Positions 35,599-45,090 of a stretch of DNA of 64,000 bases are shown here, piece by piece (within the stretch, counting starts at the first letter, position 1; each line of letters starts with the position of its first letter). Under the pieces are notes generated by a model, which worked only from the letters and a program-made list of their open reading frames with translations, searched no databases and was not told the DNA's origin. Origin of the DNA: Salegentibacter salinarum. GTDB taxonomy: Bacteria > Bacteroidota > Bacteroidia > Flavobacteriales > Flavobacteriaceae. The stretch is from positions 231,413-295,412 of the forward strand of contig NZ_FUZC01000005.1 of assembly GCF_900168115.1 (NCBI RefSeq), read 5' to 3'. A program made the position numbers and the translations under genes.

Positions 35599-36471
35599 AT
35601 GCACGAATTACAGAATGAATATCTAAGTATAAAAGTGAATCCCGTTGGAGCCGAATTATCCAGCCTGAAAAACCTGGAAAGCGGTATTGAACATCTATGG
35701 CAGGGAAATCCTGAATTTTGGGCAAGCCGGGCACCAAATTTATTTCCAGTAATTGGGGTTTTAAAAAATGGTGAATTCATTTTTGAAGGTAAATCTTATA
35801 AAATGCCCAAACACGGTTTTGTAAGATATAATGAGGAAATTCAGTTAAAAGAAAAAACCTCGAATGCATTGGGTTTTCAGCTAGAATATTCGGAGAAAAC
35901 TTTAGAAAGCTATCCTTTTAAATTCAAGTTTGAAATTTCCTTTATTCTAAAAGATAAAAGTCTTGAAGTTCATCATAAAGTTTTCAATTTAGACGAAAAG
36001 CCCCTTTATTTCTCACTTGGTGGGCATCCTGCTTTTAACGCTCCTATTAGTAAAAATGAAGTTTACGAAGACTATTACCTGGAATTTGACCAAAAAATGG
36101 ATCTTAGAACCCACGTTTTAAGCGAAAACGGATTGATAAGCGATAAAACCGAGGGTATTTTAGACAATGAAGATAAAATTAGGTTACACAAAGATCTTTT
36201 TGCTAAGGATGCACTGATTTTTAAAAATATTCCGTCTAAAAAAGTAGCTTTAAAAAGTAAAAATTCAGGAACAATCTTATCGGTAGCATATTCAGATTTT
36301 AAAAACTTAGGAATTTGGGCCAAACCGGGCGCGCCCTATGTGTGTATTGAACCCTGGCTGGGCATTGCAGATATTGAAGGTACCGATCAAAACCTAAAAA
36401 CCAAAGAAGGCATTGAAATTCTTGAAGCCCATACAACTTTTGAAGCTACTTATACAATTCATATTAATTAG
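35599..36471 (+). CDS. Aldose 1-epimerase family protein (LacX-like)
   Basis: 290 residues. The beta-sandwich epimerase fold is suggested by VNPVGAELSSLKNLESG, MPKHGFVRYNEE, SLGGHPAFNAPI and CIEPWLGIADIEG. Compared with galM at 22383 it is shorter and belongs to the LacX/YeaD-like side of the superfamily, whose true substrates are mostly unknown. It probably acts on a sugar or sugar phosphate in the cytoplasm. It starts 6 bp after the helicase stop, so it shares that transcript, but no functional link is apparent. Confidence 0.88.
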   Translation: MHELQNEYLSIKVNPVGAELSSLKNLESGIEHLWQGNPEFWASRAPNLFPVIGVLKNGEFIFEGKSYKMPKHGFVRYNEEIQLKEKTSNALGFQLEYSEKTLESYPFKFKFEISFILKDKSLEVHHKVFNLDEKPLYFSLGGHPAFNAPISKNEVYEDYYLEFDQKMDLRTHVLSENGLISDKTEGILDNEDKIRLHKDLFAKDALIFKNIPSKKVALKSKNSGTILSVAYSDFKNLGIWAKPGAPYVCIEPWLGIADIEGTDQNLKTKEGIEILEAHTTFEATYTIHIN

Positions 36472-36551
36472 CATTTTTTCCGAAGTATTTTTAAAATATT
36501 TTTAACTTAACATACTAATTTTTAATCTCATTTTAGCATAAACTTCTGAGC

Positions 36552-37646
36552 ATGAGTGAAAATGGGAAAAGGAAAAAGTACCGTAAGAAAAGGTATGTCT
36601 TACCTATTCTTATTGTTTCGTTAGTGATAATTGCCAGGATAGCACTTCCCTATATTCTTGAAAATTACGTAAATAAAACCCTGAATAATATTCCCGGTTA
36701 CGAAGGTAGTGTTTCAGATATTGACCTTTCCTTATGGCGTGGCGCTTACCAAATAGAAGGTTTGATTTTGCGGGAAGAGAATTCCCTGGGAGAAAAACCC
36801 CTTTTAGACTTTCCGTATAGCGATATTTCTATAGACTGGGCCTCTTTATTTAAGGGAAAGATTGTTAGTGAAATTGAAATGCAGGATCCTAATTTCAATT
36901 ACATTTTCGAAAATCAGGAAGAGGAAGATGAAGCAGATGTTGAAGATTGGACTAAAGCTCTTACCAATTTAGTGCCTATAGATATTAACCATTTTGTAGT
37001 GCATAACGGGACTGCAAATTTTGTAGAAGTATCTGCAGATCCTCAAATCAGTTTATTTTTAGAGAAAATTAGTTTAGAAGCACATAACCTTAGCAATGTT
37101 GTGAATAAAGAAAAAGAACTTCCCTCCCATTTATGGGCAAATGCTGTTTCTATGGGCGGTGGCGATGTAGAAATTCACGGAAATTTAAATTTACTGAAAC
37201 AAATTCCTGATATAGATATGGAATTTAGCCTGCAAAAAGCCGAAGCCACTTCTTTAAACGACATTACCCGCCGCTATGCCGGAGTAGATTTTGAAAGCGG
37301 AACCTTTGAATTATACAGCGAAGTTGCTATAGCCGACGGTTTCTTAAAAGGCTATATAAAACCGATGTTGATAAATACAAAACTTCTTTCAAAAGATGAC
37401 GACGGCGGATTCTTTAAAAAGTTATGGGAAGGTTTTGTTGGTTTCTTTAAGTTCGTTCTTAAAAATCAGGGTACCGATACTTTGGCTACACGGGTTCCTT
37501 TGGAAGGGGATTTAAAAAATGTAGAATCTGGCGTTTGGACCACGGTTTTAAATATTTTTAAAAATGCCTGGATAGAAGCCTTCAAGGGATCTGTAGACGA
37601 AGATATTGAGTTTGAAGATGCTAAACAGGAAAGTGCTGAAGAATAG
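36552..37646 (+). CDS. DUF748-domain (AsmA-like) membrane-anchored protein
   Basis: 364 residues. A basic N-terminus (KRKKYRKKRY) leads into one transmembrane segment (about 17-36). The rest should be periplasmic: an AsmA/DUF748-type beta region (LSLWRGAYQIEGL, ISIDWASLFKGKIVSEIEMQ). Such proteins span the envelope and are linked to lipid transport and outer-membrane integrity, mainly from work in enterobacteria. The C-terminus is acidic. It is 80 bp after the epimerase-like gene and could be on the same transcript. Confidence 0.75.
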   Translation: MSENGKRKKYRKKRYVLPILIVSLVIIARIALPYILENYVNKTLNNIPGYEGSVSDIDLSLWRGAYQIEGLILREENSLGEKPLLDFPYSDISIDWASLFKGKIVSEIEMQDPNFNYIFENQEEEDEADVEDWTKALTNLVPIDINHFVVHNGTANFVEVSADPQISLFLEKISLEAHNLSNVVNKEKELPSHLWANAVSMGGGDVEIHGNLNLLKQIPDIDMEFSLQKAEATSLNDITRRYAGVDFESGTFELYSEVAIADGFLKGYIKPMLINTKLLSKDDDGGFFKKLWEGFVGFFKFVLKNQGTDTLATRVPLEGDLKNVESGVWTTVLNIFKNAWIEAFKGSVDEDIEFEDAKQESAEE

Positions 37647-37802
37647 TTGGTAATCTTTTCCTGAAAAATAAAATTAAAAAACCTGCATAAATAAGTAATT
37701 CATGCAGGATTCATATTGTTTTGAATCATTGACCGATTAATATCGAACTGTTAGTGGGAAGCGGCAGTTGAAATAGAAACGAGGTCAAGCATTTGTATCG
37801 AT

Positions 37803-38051
37803 CTATCGTTTATCTTTCTTAGCGGTTTTTTCCTTCTGGCTTTGATCCATAAACTCCCGCTCTTCCCGGGCACTGGCTTTACCGGTTTTTGCAGAATCTT
37901 CTTTACTATCTTTATTTTTAGACTTGCTTTTATCCCTATCGCGTTCTTTTTGCTTAAGATCACGAAATTCTTCCTGCTCCCGGTCTTTATCCTCCTTTTT
38001 CAAAGACTCCCAGTTCTCCTCCATTTTTTTAATATCTTCCTTCTTAGCCAT
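37803..38051 (-). CDS. Small, highly charged hypothetical protein
   Basis: 82 residues from the ATG at 38051. Nearly half are Lys, Glu, Asp or Arg (KKEDIKKMEENWESLKKEDK and so on), predicting a single long helix or disordered chain. It has no hydrophobic segment or known domain. A frame on the opposite strand covers the same DNA, but this one has a normal ATG and codon use like its neighbours. It sits 93 bp after ytxJ on the same strand. Function unknown; it could be spurious. Confidence 0.5.
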   Translation of the reverse strand: MAKKEDIKKMEENWESLKKEDKDREQEEFRDLKQKERDRDKSKSKNKDSKEDSAKTGKASAREEREFMDQSQKEKTAKKDKR

Positions 38052-38144
38052 TACAATTTAATTTATTGGTTTTTTGTAGATAAAAGATACAAATGCAATT
38101 CCATCAAACTCAGGTTACCGGCAGTTTTAACAAGAATTTATTTT

Positions 38145-38534
38145 TTAGGTTAAATCTTTCAATTTTGTAGCATTAATATCCTGGTGAGAAGCATGGTGCA
38201 CTACTTCTTCATTTTGCATAATAATTAACTGCGGACTTTCGTGTCTTACACTCAAGTCATCGGCCACCGCGTTAGAAACATCACGATGCTTTCTTAAATC
38301 CAGAAAATAGAGTTTTGTTTTTTCATTTTCTTCATATTCCCTTTCAAAATTCCTCAACACCATTTTACTAATTCCACAACTTGTAGAATGTTTAAAAATC
38401 GCTATCGTTTTTTCTTTAGATTCTTCTTTAGCGATGGTAATCTGGTCTTTATCGGTTAAATCTGTCCAGGGAAATTCAGATTTTTCTTTCGCTTCATCCC
38501 CATCACTTTTAAATAATTTATCTAGTAAACCCAT
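38145..38534 (-). CDS. ytxJ: YtxJ-type bacillithiol system protein (thioredoxin-like)
   Basis: 129 residues. The thioredoxin-like segment AIFKHSTSCGISKMVLRNFE carries one active-site cysteine, as in YtxJ (DUF2847), and ESPQLIIMQNEEVVHHASH is the conserved C-terminal strand with a cis-proline. YtxJ is a proposed bacilliredoxin-like protein of organisms that make bacillithiol, which includes many Bacteroidota. It lies divergent from clpB, 181 bp apart. The bacillithiol genes themselves are not in this window. Confidence 0.9.
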   Translation of the reverse strand: MGLLDKLFKSDGDEAKEKSEFPWTDLTDKDQITIAKEESKEKTIAIFKHSTSCGISKMVLRNFEREYEENEKTKLYFLDLRKHRDVSNAVADDLSVRHESPQLIIMQNEEVVHHASHQDINATKLKDLT

Positions 38535-38619
38535 AGTTTTTTCTTTCGTATAAAATTAATTCTTAATAAATTTAATCTCCCTCTCAAATCAAAATTATTT
38601 TCAAAACTTTAACCCAAGT

Positions 38620-38630
38620 GTCAATTTGAC
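38620..38630. promoter_or_regulatory. Short palindrome upstream of clpB
   Basis: GTCAA (38620-38624), one base, TTGAC (38626-38630), about 85-95 nt before the clpB ATG. It could be a stress-regulator site. No CIRCE (HrcA) element was found. The evidence is weak. Confidence 0.25.
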
Positions 38631-38715
38631 GTTAATTTCTGAATAAAATCGGTCATTTTGTCTTAATTTTTTAATGGTATATCAATTGCTTTATTCAATC
38701 AAAAAATAAACGACT

Positions 38716-41322
38716 ATGAACTTTAATAATTTTACCATAAAATCACAAGAGGCCATCCAGCAAGCACAACAACTTGCGCAGGAATTAGGCCATCAGCAAA
38801 TTGAAAATGAACACATTTTTAAAGCAATAAGTATTGTAGACGAAAATGTAGCTCCTTTTTTGCTGAAAAAGCTAAACATAAACGTCAACCTTTTTAACGA
38901 AATTCTGGACAAAACCTTACAGAGTTTTCCGAAAGTAAGCGGGGGAGACATTGTGCTTTCACGCGAGGCAGGAAGATCGGTTAACGAGGCTTCTACAATC
39001 GCTAAGAAGATGAATGATGAATATGTTTCTATTGAACATCTTATTCTCGCCATTTTTAAATCGTCCAGTAAAGTAGCCCAAATTTTAAAAGACCAGGGCG
39101 CGACTGAAAAATCTTTAAAAGCCGCGATAGAAGAATTGCGCAAAGGAGATCGGGTGACTTCACAAAGTGCCGAAGAAACCTATAATTCCCTTGATAAGTA
39201 CGCCAATAATTTAAACCGAATGGCTGAAGAGGGAAAGCTGGATCCTGTAATTGGCCGGGACGAAGAAATTAGACGAATTCTGCAAATTCTTTCCCGAAGA
39301 ACTAAAAACAATCCAATGCTGGTTGGAGAACCAGGAACTGGTAAAACCGCAATTGCCGAAGGTTTGGCGCATAGAATTATTGCCGGTGACGTTCCAGATA
39401 ACCTTAAGGATAAGGTGATTTATAACCTGGATATGGGAGCACTTATTGCCGGGGCTAAATATAAAGGTGAGTTTGAAGAACGCCTTAAAGCCGTGATCAA
39501 AGAAGTAACCTCCAGCGATGGAAATATCGTGCTTTTTATAGATGAAATTCATACGCTTGTTGGTGCCGGAGGCGGCCAGGGCGCTATGGATGCGGCAAAT
39601 ATTTTAAAACCGGCTTTGGCGCGTGGTGAATTGCGTGCAATTGGGGCCACCACTTTAGATGAATACCAGAAGTATTTTGAAAAAGATAAAGCCCTTGAAA
39701 GAAGGTTTCAAAAAGTAACGGTGGATGAACCTGATACTGAAAGCGCAATCTCTATTTTACGCGGAATTAAAGAAAAATACGAAACTCACCACAAGGTTAG
39801 GATAAAAGACGAAGCTATTATCGCCGCCGTAGAATTATCTCAGCGTTACATCACCAACCGTTTTCTACCCGATAAAGCTATTGATTTAATGGATGAGGCG
39901 GCTTCTAAACTGCGCATGGAAATTAATTCTAAACCCGAAGAACTCGATGTTCTGGATAGGAGAATTATGCAGCTGGAGATTGAAATTGAAGCTATAAAGC
40001 GTGAAAAAGATGAAACTAAATTAAAAACGCTTCGGGCCGAATTGGCAAACTTGAAAGAAGAACGCAACGAGTTACACGCTCGCTGGCAAAATGAAAAAGG
40101 CGTCGTAGACAATATTCAGAATTTAAAATCTGATATTGAAAACTTTAAAATTGAAGCCGAACGTGCCGAACGGGAAGGCGATTACGGAAAAGTAGCCGAA
40201 ATTCGTTACGGAAAAATCAAGGAGGCCCAGGAGAAACTGGAAGAATTGCAAACAAGCGTTGCTAAAAATCAGAATGAGAAATCGCTTATCCAGGAAGAAG
40301 TAACCAACGAAGATATTGCCGAAGTTGTAGCAAAATGGACCGGAATTCCGGTGACTAAAATGTTGCAAAGCGATCGTGAAAAGTTGCTGAAACTTGAAGA
40401 CGAACTGCATAAACGAGTAGTTGGACAGGAAGAAGCTATAATTGCTGTAAGTGACGCGGTAAGGAGAAGTCGTGCTGGTTTACAGGATCAAAAGCGGCCA
40501 ATTGGTTCTTTCTTATTCCTGGGCACTACAGGAGTGGGAAAAACCGAACTTGCCAAAGCCCTTGCAGAATATTTATTTGATGATGAAGCTGCAATGACGC
40601 GAATTGATATGAGTGAATATCAGGAAAGGCATTCGGTGAGTCGCTTGGTAGGAGCGCCTCCGGGGTATGTTGGTTACGATGAAGGCGGCCAGCTTACCGA
40701 AGCTGTTAGAAGAAAACCTTATTCTGTAGTGCTTTTAGACGAGATTGAAAAGGCTCATCCAGATACTTTCAATATCCTATTGCAGGTGCTGGACGAAGGA
40801 AGGTTAACCGATAATAAAGGACGCCTGGCAGATTTCAAAAACACTATTATTATAATGACCTCGAATATGGGAAGCCATATTATACAGGAAAAATACGAGA
40901 ATGTAAAAGACTTGGATACCGCGATGGAATCGGCTAAAACCGAAGTGCTGGCCTTATTAAAACAGAACGTAAGACCGGAGTTCATCAATAGGATAGACGA
41001 TATTATTATGTTTAGTCCGTTAACGCAGAAAAACATCAGGCAAATTGTTTCGCTTCAGCTTAAAGGTGTGAAGAAAATGCTTGAAAAACAGCATATAGTT
41101 CTGGAGGCTACTGAAGAAGCAATCAGTTATCTCGCTGGTCGCGGATTTGATCCACAATTCGGCGCAAGACCTGTTAAAAGAGTGGTACAACGGGAAGTTT
41201 TAAATAAGCTTTCCAAAGAAATTCTTGCCGGGAATATCCAGACCGATCATATTATTCTGTTAGATGAATTTGACGATCAACTGGTATTTAGAAATGAAAC
41301 CAATCCGGTAGAAACCGAATAG
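38716..41322 (+). CDS. clpB: ClpB disaggregase (Hsp100)
   Basis: 868 residues, the usual ClpB length. An N-terminal Clp domain (about 1-145) is followed by AAA+ module 1 with Walker A GEPGTGKT and Walker [14 protein letters not shown], a coiled-coil middle domain (about 400-525, heptad-rich), and AAA+ module 2 with GTTGVGKTE and [12 protein letters not shown]. The middle domain distinguishes it from ClpA/C. With DnaK it resolubilises aggregated proteins in the cytoplasm, mainly after heat stress. It is a single gene ended by a terminator. Confidence 0.97.
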   Translation: MNFNNFTIKSQEAIQQAQQLAQELGHQQIENEHIFKAISIVDENVAPFLLKKLNINVNLFNEILDKTLQSFPKVSGGDIVLSREAGRSVNEASTIAKKMNDEYVSIEHLILAIFKSSSKVAQILKDQGATEKSLKAAIEELRKGDRVTSQSAEETYNSLDKYANNLNRMAEEGKLDPVIGRDEEIRRILQILSRRTKNNPMLVGEPGTGKTAIAEGLAHRIIAGDVPDNLKDKVIYNLDMGALIAGAKYKGEFEERLKAVIKEVTSSDGNIVLFIDEIHTLVGAGGGQGAMDAANILKPALARGELRAIGATTLDEYQKYFEKDKALERRFQKVTVDEPDTESAISILRGIKEKYETHHKVRIKDEAIIAAVELSQRYITNRFLPDKAIDLMDEAASKLRMEINSKPEELDVLDRRIMQLEIEIEAIKREKDETKLKTLRAELANLKEERNELHARWQNEKGVVDNIQNLKSDIENFKIEAERAEREGDYGKVAEIRYGKIKEAQEKLEELQTSVAKNQNEKSLIQEEVTNEDIAEVVAKWTGIPVTKMLQSDREKLLKLEDELHKRVVGQEEAIIAVSDAVRRSRAGLQDQKRPIGSFLFLGTTGVGKTELAKALAEYLFDDEAAMTRIDMSEYQERHSVSRLVGAPPGYVGYDEGGQLTEAVRRKPYSVVLLDEIEKAHPDTFNILLQVLDEGRLTDNKGRLADFKNTIIIMTSNMGSHIIQEKYENVKDLDTAMESAKTEVLALLKQNVRPEFINRIDDIIMFSPLTQKNIRQIVSLQLKGVKKMLEKQHIVLEATEEAISYLAGRGFDPQFGARPVKRVVQREVLNKLSKEILAGNIQTDHIILLDEFDDQLVFRNETNPVETE

Positions 41323-41341
41323 TGTTAGAAAAAAATTATAA

Positions 41342-41380
41342 AAAAGGCTGGGTAAAAATTTACCCAGCCTTTTCTCTTTT
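41342..41380. terminator. Terminator between clpB and csbD
   Basis: Perfect stem 41342-41356 with 41359-41373 (AAAAGGCTGGGTAAA / TTTACCCAGCCTTTT), then a T-rich run. The symmetric A/T flanks let it serve both clpB and the convergent CsbD gene. Confidence 0.85.
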
Positions 41381-41393
41381 TCATAGTTGTAAA

Positions 41394-41579
41394 CTACATA
41401 CTATCAATTTCTCTTTTCAATTCTTCTTTAGTCTTACCGGTTCTTTCCTGTAAACGACCAAGCATTTCATCAAATTTTCCTTCAGAATATGTGGTATCAT
41501 CGTCGGTCACATCGCCATACTTTTGCTTAAATTGACCTCTAACTTGTTTCCACTTTCCTTCTAACTGATCATTATTCAT
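41394..41579 (-). CDS. CsbD-family stress protein
   Basis: 61 residues, complete for the family: MNNDQLEGKWKQVRGQFKQK, then YGDVTDDD, then GKFDEMLGRLQERTGKTKEE. These small, charged helical proteins are induced by general stress in many bacteria. Their molecular role is not known. It converges on clpB, with a shared terminator between the two. Confidence 0.92.
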   Translation of the reverse strand: MNNDQLEGKWKQVRGQFKQKYGDVTDDDTTYSEGKFDEMLGRLQERTGKTKEELKREIDSM

Positions 41580-41674
41580 AATATATGGTTTTTTGTGTTA
41601 ATAATATATCCAATTTACAATATGACTCCTGCTTAAACTCTCAATAAACTCCCATAATTCTCTTAAGGATTTGT

Positions 41675-41682
41675 TATTTTTG
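41675..41682 (+). promoter_or_regulatory. -7 box of the phytase-like esterase gene
   Basis: TATTTTTG matches TAnnTTTG and ends 17 nt before the ATG at 41700. No TTG at -33 spacing. Confidence 0.4.
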
Positions 41683-41699
41683 AACCTCAAATTCTATTG

Positions 41700-42794
41700 A
41701 TGAAAAAACTCCTTTTATTCCTTTTAGCTACAGGCCTAATTGGCTGCGCTACCACTAAAAAAATTGATGATTCAAACATTAAGTTGCGCTATTTAGACGA
41801 TGTGGTAATTCCGCAAAATCTTGAAGTTGAAGGAACCAAAGTGGGCGGACTTTCAGGCATAGATTTTCACCACGGGAATTATTACCTGGTTTGCGACCAG
41901 CCTTCCAACCCGCGTATTTATAAAGCTGAAATTCCATTAATTAATCGTTCTATAGACACGGTTTTAATTACTGAAGTTATTAAACTGGATAAAAACGATG
42001 AGTTTTATAAAAAAAACACACCCGATTTAGAAGGAATTAGATTTGATGCTGAAAAAAATGAACTTGTTATTTCTGCTGAAGGTTCTATTCAAAATGGTAA
42101 AGATCCCTCGGTTTTTCATATTTCTACCGAAGGGAATTTTATTTCAGCATACGAGATCCCGGAATATTTTAAAGCTTTAGGAGAACAAAAACCCAGAAAT
42201 AATGGTGTTTTTGAAGGTTTAGCCGAAAGTTATGATAAAAAAGCTTATTGGGTGGCAATGGAACTTCCTTTGGAAAAAGATGGCCCTAAACCTAAAATCT
42301 ATGCTACCAATTCGCCTGTTAGAATTACTAAATTCAATAAAAATACGCAAAAGGCAGAGCGACAATTCGCATATAAACTGGATGGAATTTCAAAATTACC
42401 AATCAATTGGTTTGCGGTTAATGGTGTTACCGAAATTCTGGAATATGCCGACGATAAATTCCTGGTTCTGGAACGCGCATTTTCGGCCGGATATGGTTCA
42501 AACGGAAATACCGTGAAAATTTTTGATGTAGATGCTTCAAACGCAACTAATACTTTGGAAATGGAAAACCTCCGAAAATCTGATTACCAATATGCAGAGA
42601 AAAAACTGGTTTTCGATTTTAAATCGGTTAAAAATTCCCTCACCGAAGAAACCATAGATAATATTGAAGGAATGACTTTTGGACCCGATTTGCCTAACGG
42701 AAAAAAATCTTTAATTCTGGTATCAGACGATAATTTTAGTAGCTTTAGTGATCAAATTACGCAGTTTATACTTTTAGAACTGGAAATAAATTAA
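41700..42794 (+). CDS. Esterase-like activity of phytase family lipoprotein
   Basis: 364 residues from the ATG at 41700; an in-frame TTG lies just before it. The signal peptide ends at lipobox LIGC, followed by ATTKK, without an acidic run, so it is probably anchored facing the periplasm. The body matches the phytase-like beta-propeller family (PF13449): VGGLSGIDFHHGNYYLVCDQ, NTPDLEGIRFD, IDNIEGMTFGPDL. The family is named for weak esterase activity and its true substrate is unknown. It is followed 3 bp later by the histidine phosphatase gene, so the pair form an operon, possibly in phosphate or phosphoester use. Confidence 0.85.
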   Translation: MKKLLLFLLATGLIGCATTKKIDDSNIKLRYLDDVVIPQNLEVEGTKVGGLSGIDFHHGNYYLVCDQPSNPRIYKAEIPLINRSIDTVLITEVIKLDKNDEFYKKNTPDLEGIRFDAEKNELVISAEGSIQNGKDPSVFHISTEGNFISAYEIPEYFKALGEQKPRNNGVFEGLAESYDKKAYWVAMELPLEKDGPKPKIYATNSPVRITKFNKNTQKAERQFAYKLDGISKLPINWFAVNGVTEILEYADDKFLVLERAFSAGYGSNGNTVKIFDVDASNATNTLEMENLRKSDYQYAEKKLVFDFKSVKNSLTEETIDNIEGMTFGPDLPNGKKSLILVSDDNFSSFSDQITQFILLELEIN

Positions 42795-42797
42795 AAT

Positions 42798-43340
42798 ATG
42801 AAACGATATCTTTTAGTTTTGTGCCTTATTATTTTAACCTCCTGCAATTTTGGAGATAAAGAACCTGAGGAAATTATGGAAGATGCAAAAGATCCTTCAG
42901 AAGAAATCACTACCTATTATTTTATTCGCCACGCTGAGAAGGATACTACAGATACTAAAAACGAAGATCCTGATTTGACTGAAGCCGGCCGAAAAAGAAC
43001 CCAGGATTGGGTAAAAACCTTTAAGGATATAGATTTTGATCTTGTTTATAGTTCAGACTATAAAAGAACCTTAAATACAGCCGAGCCAATTGCTGATTCT
43101 AAAAACAAAGAAGTTAAATTCTACAATGCAGAAAAGTTAAACGATAAAGATTTCCAGGAAAACACGAAGAATAAAACAGTGTTAGTGGTGGGTCACAGCA
43201 ACCTCAACCCCGAATGGGTGAATTATATTTTAGGAAGAAAAAAATACCAGGATCTTGATGAAAAAGTTTACGGTAGTTTATTTATAGTAACCATTCATCC
43301 AGATGATTCAAGGACTTCGCAAGTTTTGTATTTAAATTGA
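42798..43340 (+). CDS. Histidine phosphatase superfamily lipoprotein
   Basis: 180 residues. The signal peptide ends at lipobox TSC, followed by NFGDKEPEE, a possible surface-export signal. The phosphatase motif YFIRHAEKD carries the phospho-acceptor His, DLVYSSDYKRTLNTAEP the Arg, and VVGHSNLNPEW the second His. It resembles SixA or phosphoglycerate-mutase-like phosphatases with a short fold. It is co-transcribed with the phytase-like protein; an extracytoplasmic phosphomonoesterase role is inferred. Confidence 0.85.
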   Translation: MKRYLLVLCLIILTSCNFGDKEPEEIMEDAKDPSEEITTYYFIRHAEKDTTDTKNEDPDLTEAGRKRTQDWVKTFKDIDFDLVYSSDYKRTLNTAEPIADSKNKEVKFYNAEKLNDKDFQENTKNKTVLVVGHSNLNPEWVNYILGRKKYQDLDEKVYGSLFIVTIHPDDSRTSQVLYLN

Positions 43341-43385
43341 AATCTAAAGCGCCTCAATTAAAATTGGAGTTTAAAATTCAATTTT

Positions 43386-44059
43386 TTAGAAAGAAAAACC
43401 TATTCCTATATTAAAAATCATCCCTTCATATATCAAGTCCAGGAAGCCACTATCTGCCGATAAATCCAACTCCTGGTTTTCGGAGGTACCATCTTCAAAT
43501 TCAACAAGCATGGGCAGACTTGAGGGGAAAGGATTAAAAGCATACCCGATTTCTGGTCTAAAGTAAAAGAAACCTCCCCACTTCGCACCTGCTTTAATAT
43601 TAACCGAATTATTAGAAAAATCTACATATCCGTCTCCCAGGGCCTCATTTTGATTTTCTGCAATATTTGGCACGGTTCCTTTTAAACCATAATTTGAATA
43701 AGTGATACCGGCATACAAACCTTTTCCCGCTTTAAAAAATAATAATGAAGACCTAATTCCAGACAATCAAACTCCTGTTCCAAAATTTCATTATCCCCTT
43801 CAGCCTCAAAACCAAAATCTCCCGTGTCCATATTTATTTTAGAATAATCTGCACTCACAGCGAATTTCCTGTTTAGTAAAGGAAGAACATATTCTATATG
43901 TCCGCTAAGCAAATTTGGAATACCAGATTTTACAACTATCCTAAAAGGTCTTACATTTTCATACCCCTCCCGGACAGTATTCCTCTCCTGGTCAAATATG
44001 GTAGTAGAACTTAGAAAAATACCACTGCTTAACAGCATATCCTAAAAAAGTAGCTTCAT
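43386..44059 (-). pseudogene. Outer-membrane beta-barrel-like protein, broken by a stop and a frameshift
   Basis: An in-frame ATG at 44059 gives MKLLF and then a TAG at 44044-44042; the frame continues from the ATG at 44038 with SSGIFLSSTTIFDQ, which looks like the rest of a signal peptide. Near 43734-43739 the A6 run shifts the frame: upstream reads GLHYYFLKREK, downstream KAGKGLYAGITYSNYGLKG, and adding one A would join them as GLHYYFFKAGKGLYAG. Joined, it is about 220 residues, with alternating strands and a C-terminal IGIGFSF barrel end. Two independent lesions suggest real decay, though the frameshift alone could be an assembly error. Confidence 0.75.
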
Positions 44060-44172
44060 ATCATTTGTTAATAAGATATTAATACAAATAAATTTATATC
44101 GCTCTAATTATTAAGGCAATACTATTTCTGTGGTATTTTTTATATATTGTAAATGTTAAAAATTTAACTTTT

Positions 44173-44985
44173 ATGAATGTAGATTTTAACTCAATAGCGC
44201 ATTACTGGAAGCATAGCTACTGCAAGCCCATAGAAAGTAAGAAGTATGCAAATACAGAGCAATTTAAGAAAATGGCAAAGCTTATGGCGCCGGGTAAATC
44301 CTATTATTATATTGCCAATTTTCAAACCCTGGAAATAGAAATGATCTCTGATTCGGTTACTCATTTTATTGGTAAAAATCCAGGTTCCATAGAAAGAAAA
44401 ATTGAAATACAGAATTTATTAGCTTTAGCATTACCTGAAGAAATTGAAAAAATACAGAGGAAGGAGCAAGTGATCAGGGATTTTTTTATGGATTATCTTC
44501 CTTCAGAGAAAGTCCAGGATTATAAGGTTCTTTATACTTATATTTTAAAAGATTATGAAGACAGCCGCAGGGTGATGCTCCACCAGGCCACACCACTCTC
44601 TCAGGATTCTGAAGGGCAATTTGTTCACGTTTTTAGTATTCATACAGATATTAGTCACTTAACAAATCAAAGTGTAGAAGAAGTTTCATTTCTAAATATA
44701 AATGGAGATACATCTTACTTAAATGTTTGTACAAAAAATGGGCGGTTTGATCCCAAAACTGATCGAGAACGAAATATCAAGAATAACCTTTCTGAAAGAG
44801 AACTGGAAATTACTAAAATGCTCGCTAAGGGTTTAAATGCCGATGAAATTGCCGGTAAGCTCTTTATCTCCTCCCACACCGTGAGAACTCATAGAAAAAA
44901 TATTCTTAAAAAAACAAACTCCAGAAATACTACTCAACTTGTGTCCCGATGTATTGCAGCAGGATTTATTATCCCTGAAATTTAA
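44173..44985 (+). CDS. LuxR-type transcriptional regulator with N-terminal PAS-like domain
   Basis: 270 residues. The C-terminal 65 residues are a LuxR/NarL helix-turn-helix (LSERELEITKMLAKGLNADE, then LFISSHTVRTHRKNILKK). The first 180 residues look like a PAS-type sensory domain (SYYYIANFQTLEIEMISDSV, FVHVFSIHTDISHL). There is no receiver domain. Such flavobacterial proteins are orphan regulators; the ligand and targets are unknown. It is a single gene with a terminator after it and lies divergent from the pseudogene, 113 bp away. Confidence 0.9.
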   Translation: MNVDFNSIAHYWKHSYCKPIESKKYANTEQFKKMAKLMAPGKSYYYIANFQTLEIEMISDSVTHFIGKNPGSIERKIEIQNLLALALPEEIEKIQRKEQVIRDFFMDYLPSEKVQDYKVLYTYILKDYEDSRRVMLHQATPLSQDSEGQFVHVFSIHTDISHLTNQSVEEVSFLNINGDTSYLNVCTKNGRFDPKTDRERNIKNNLSERELEITKMLAKGLNADEIAGKLFISSHTVRTHRKNILKKTNSRNTTQLVSRCIAAGFIIPEI

Positions 44986-45033
44986 AGCCCTCCAATTCAA
45001 TGATTCTTTTCACTTTTGAATTTAATTGAAACA

Positions 45034-45063
45034 AAAAAGAGGCTGAAAACTCAACCTCTTTTT
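45034..45063. terminator. Bidirectional terminator between the LuxR-type and aldehyde dehydrogenase genes
   Basis: AAAAAGAGG (45034-45042) pairs with CCTCTTTTT (45055-45063). The inner CTGA/TCAA adds three pairs with one mismatch. A and T runs on both sides suit both converging genes. Confidence 0.75.
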
Positions 45064-45090
45064 CTAAATTTCAATAAACAGATCGCATTT

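Noticed and set aside
35411..35626. 71-codon frame at the end of the helicase gene
   Set aside because: Out-of-frame shadow of the lysine-rich helicase tail.
37682..37708. CCTGCAT / ATGCAGG repeat after the DUF748 gene
   Set aside because: Stem of 7 bp, loop of 13 nt and no clear T tract; left out as a terminator.
37842..38153. 103-codon frame on the plus strand opposite the charged protein
   Set aside because: It overlaps the ytxJ end and mirrors the lysine/glutamate codons of the opposite strand; hydrophobicity is a by-product of the complement.
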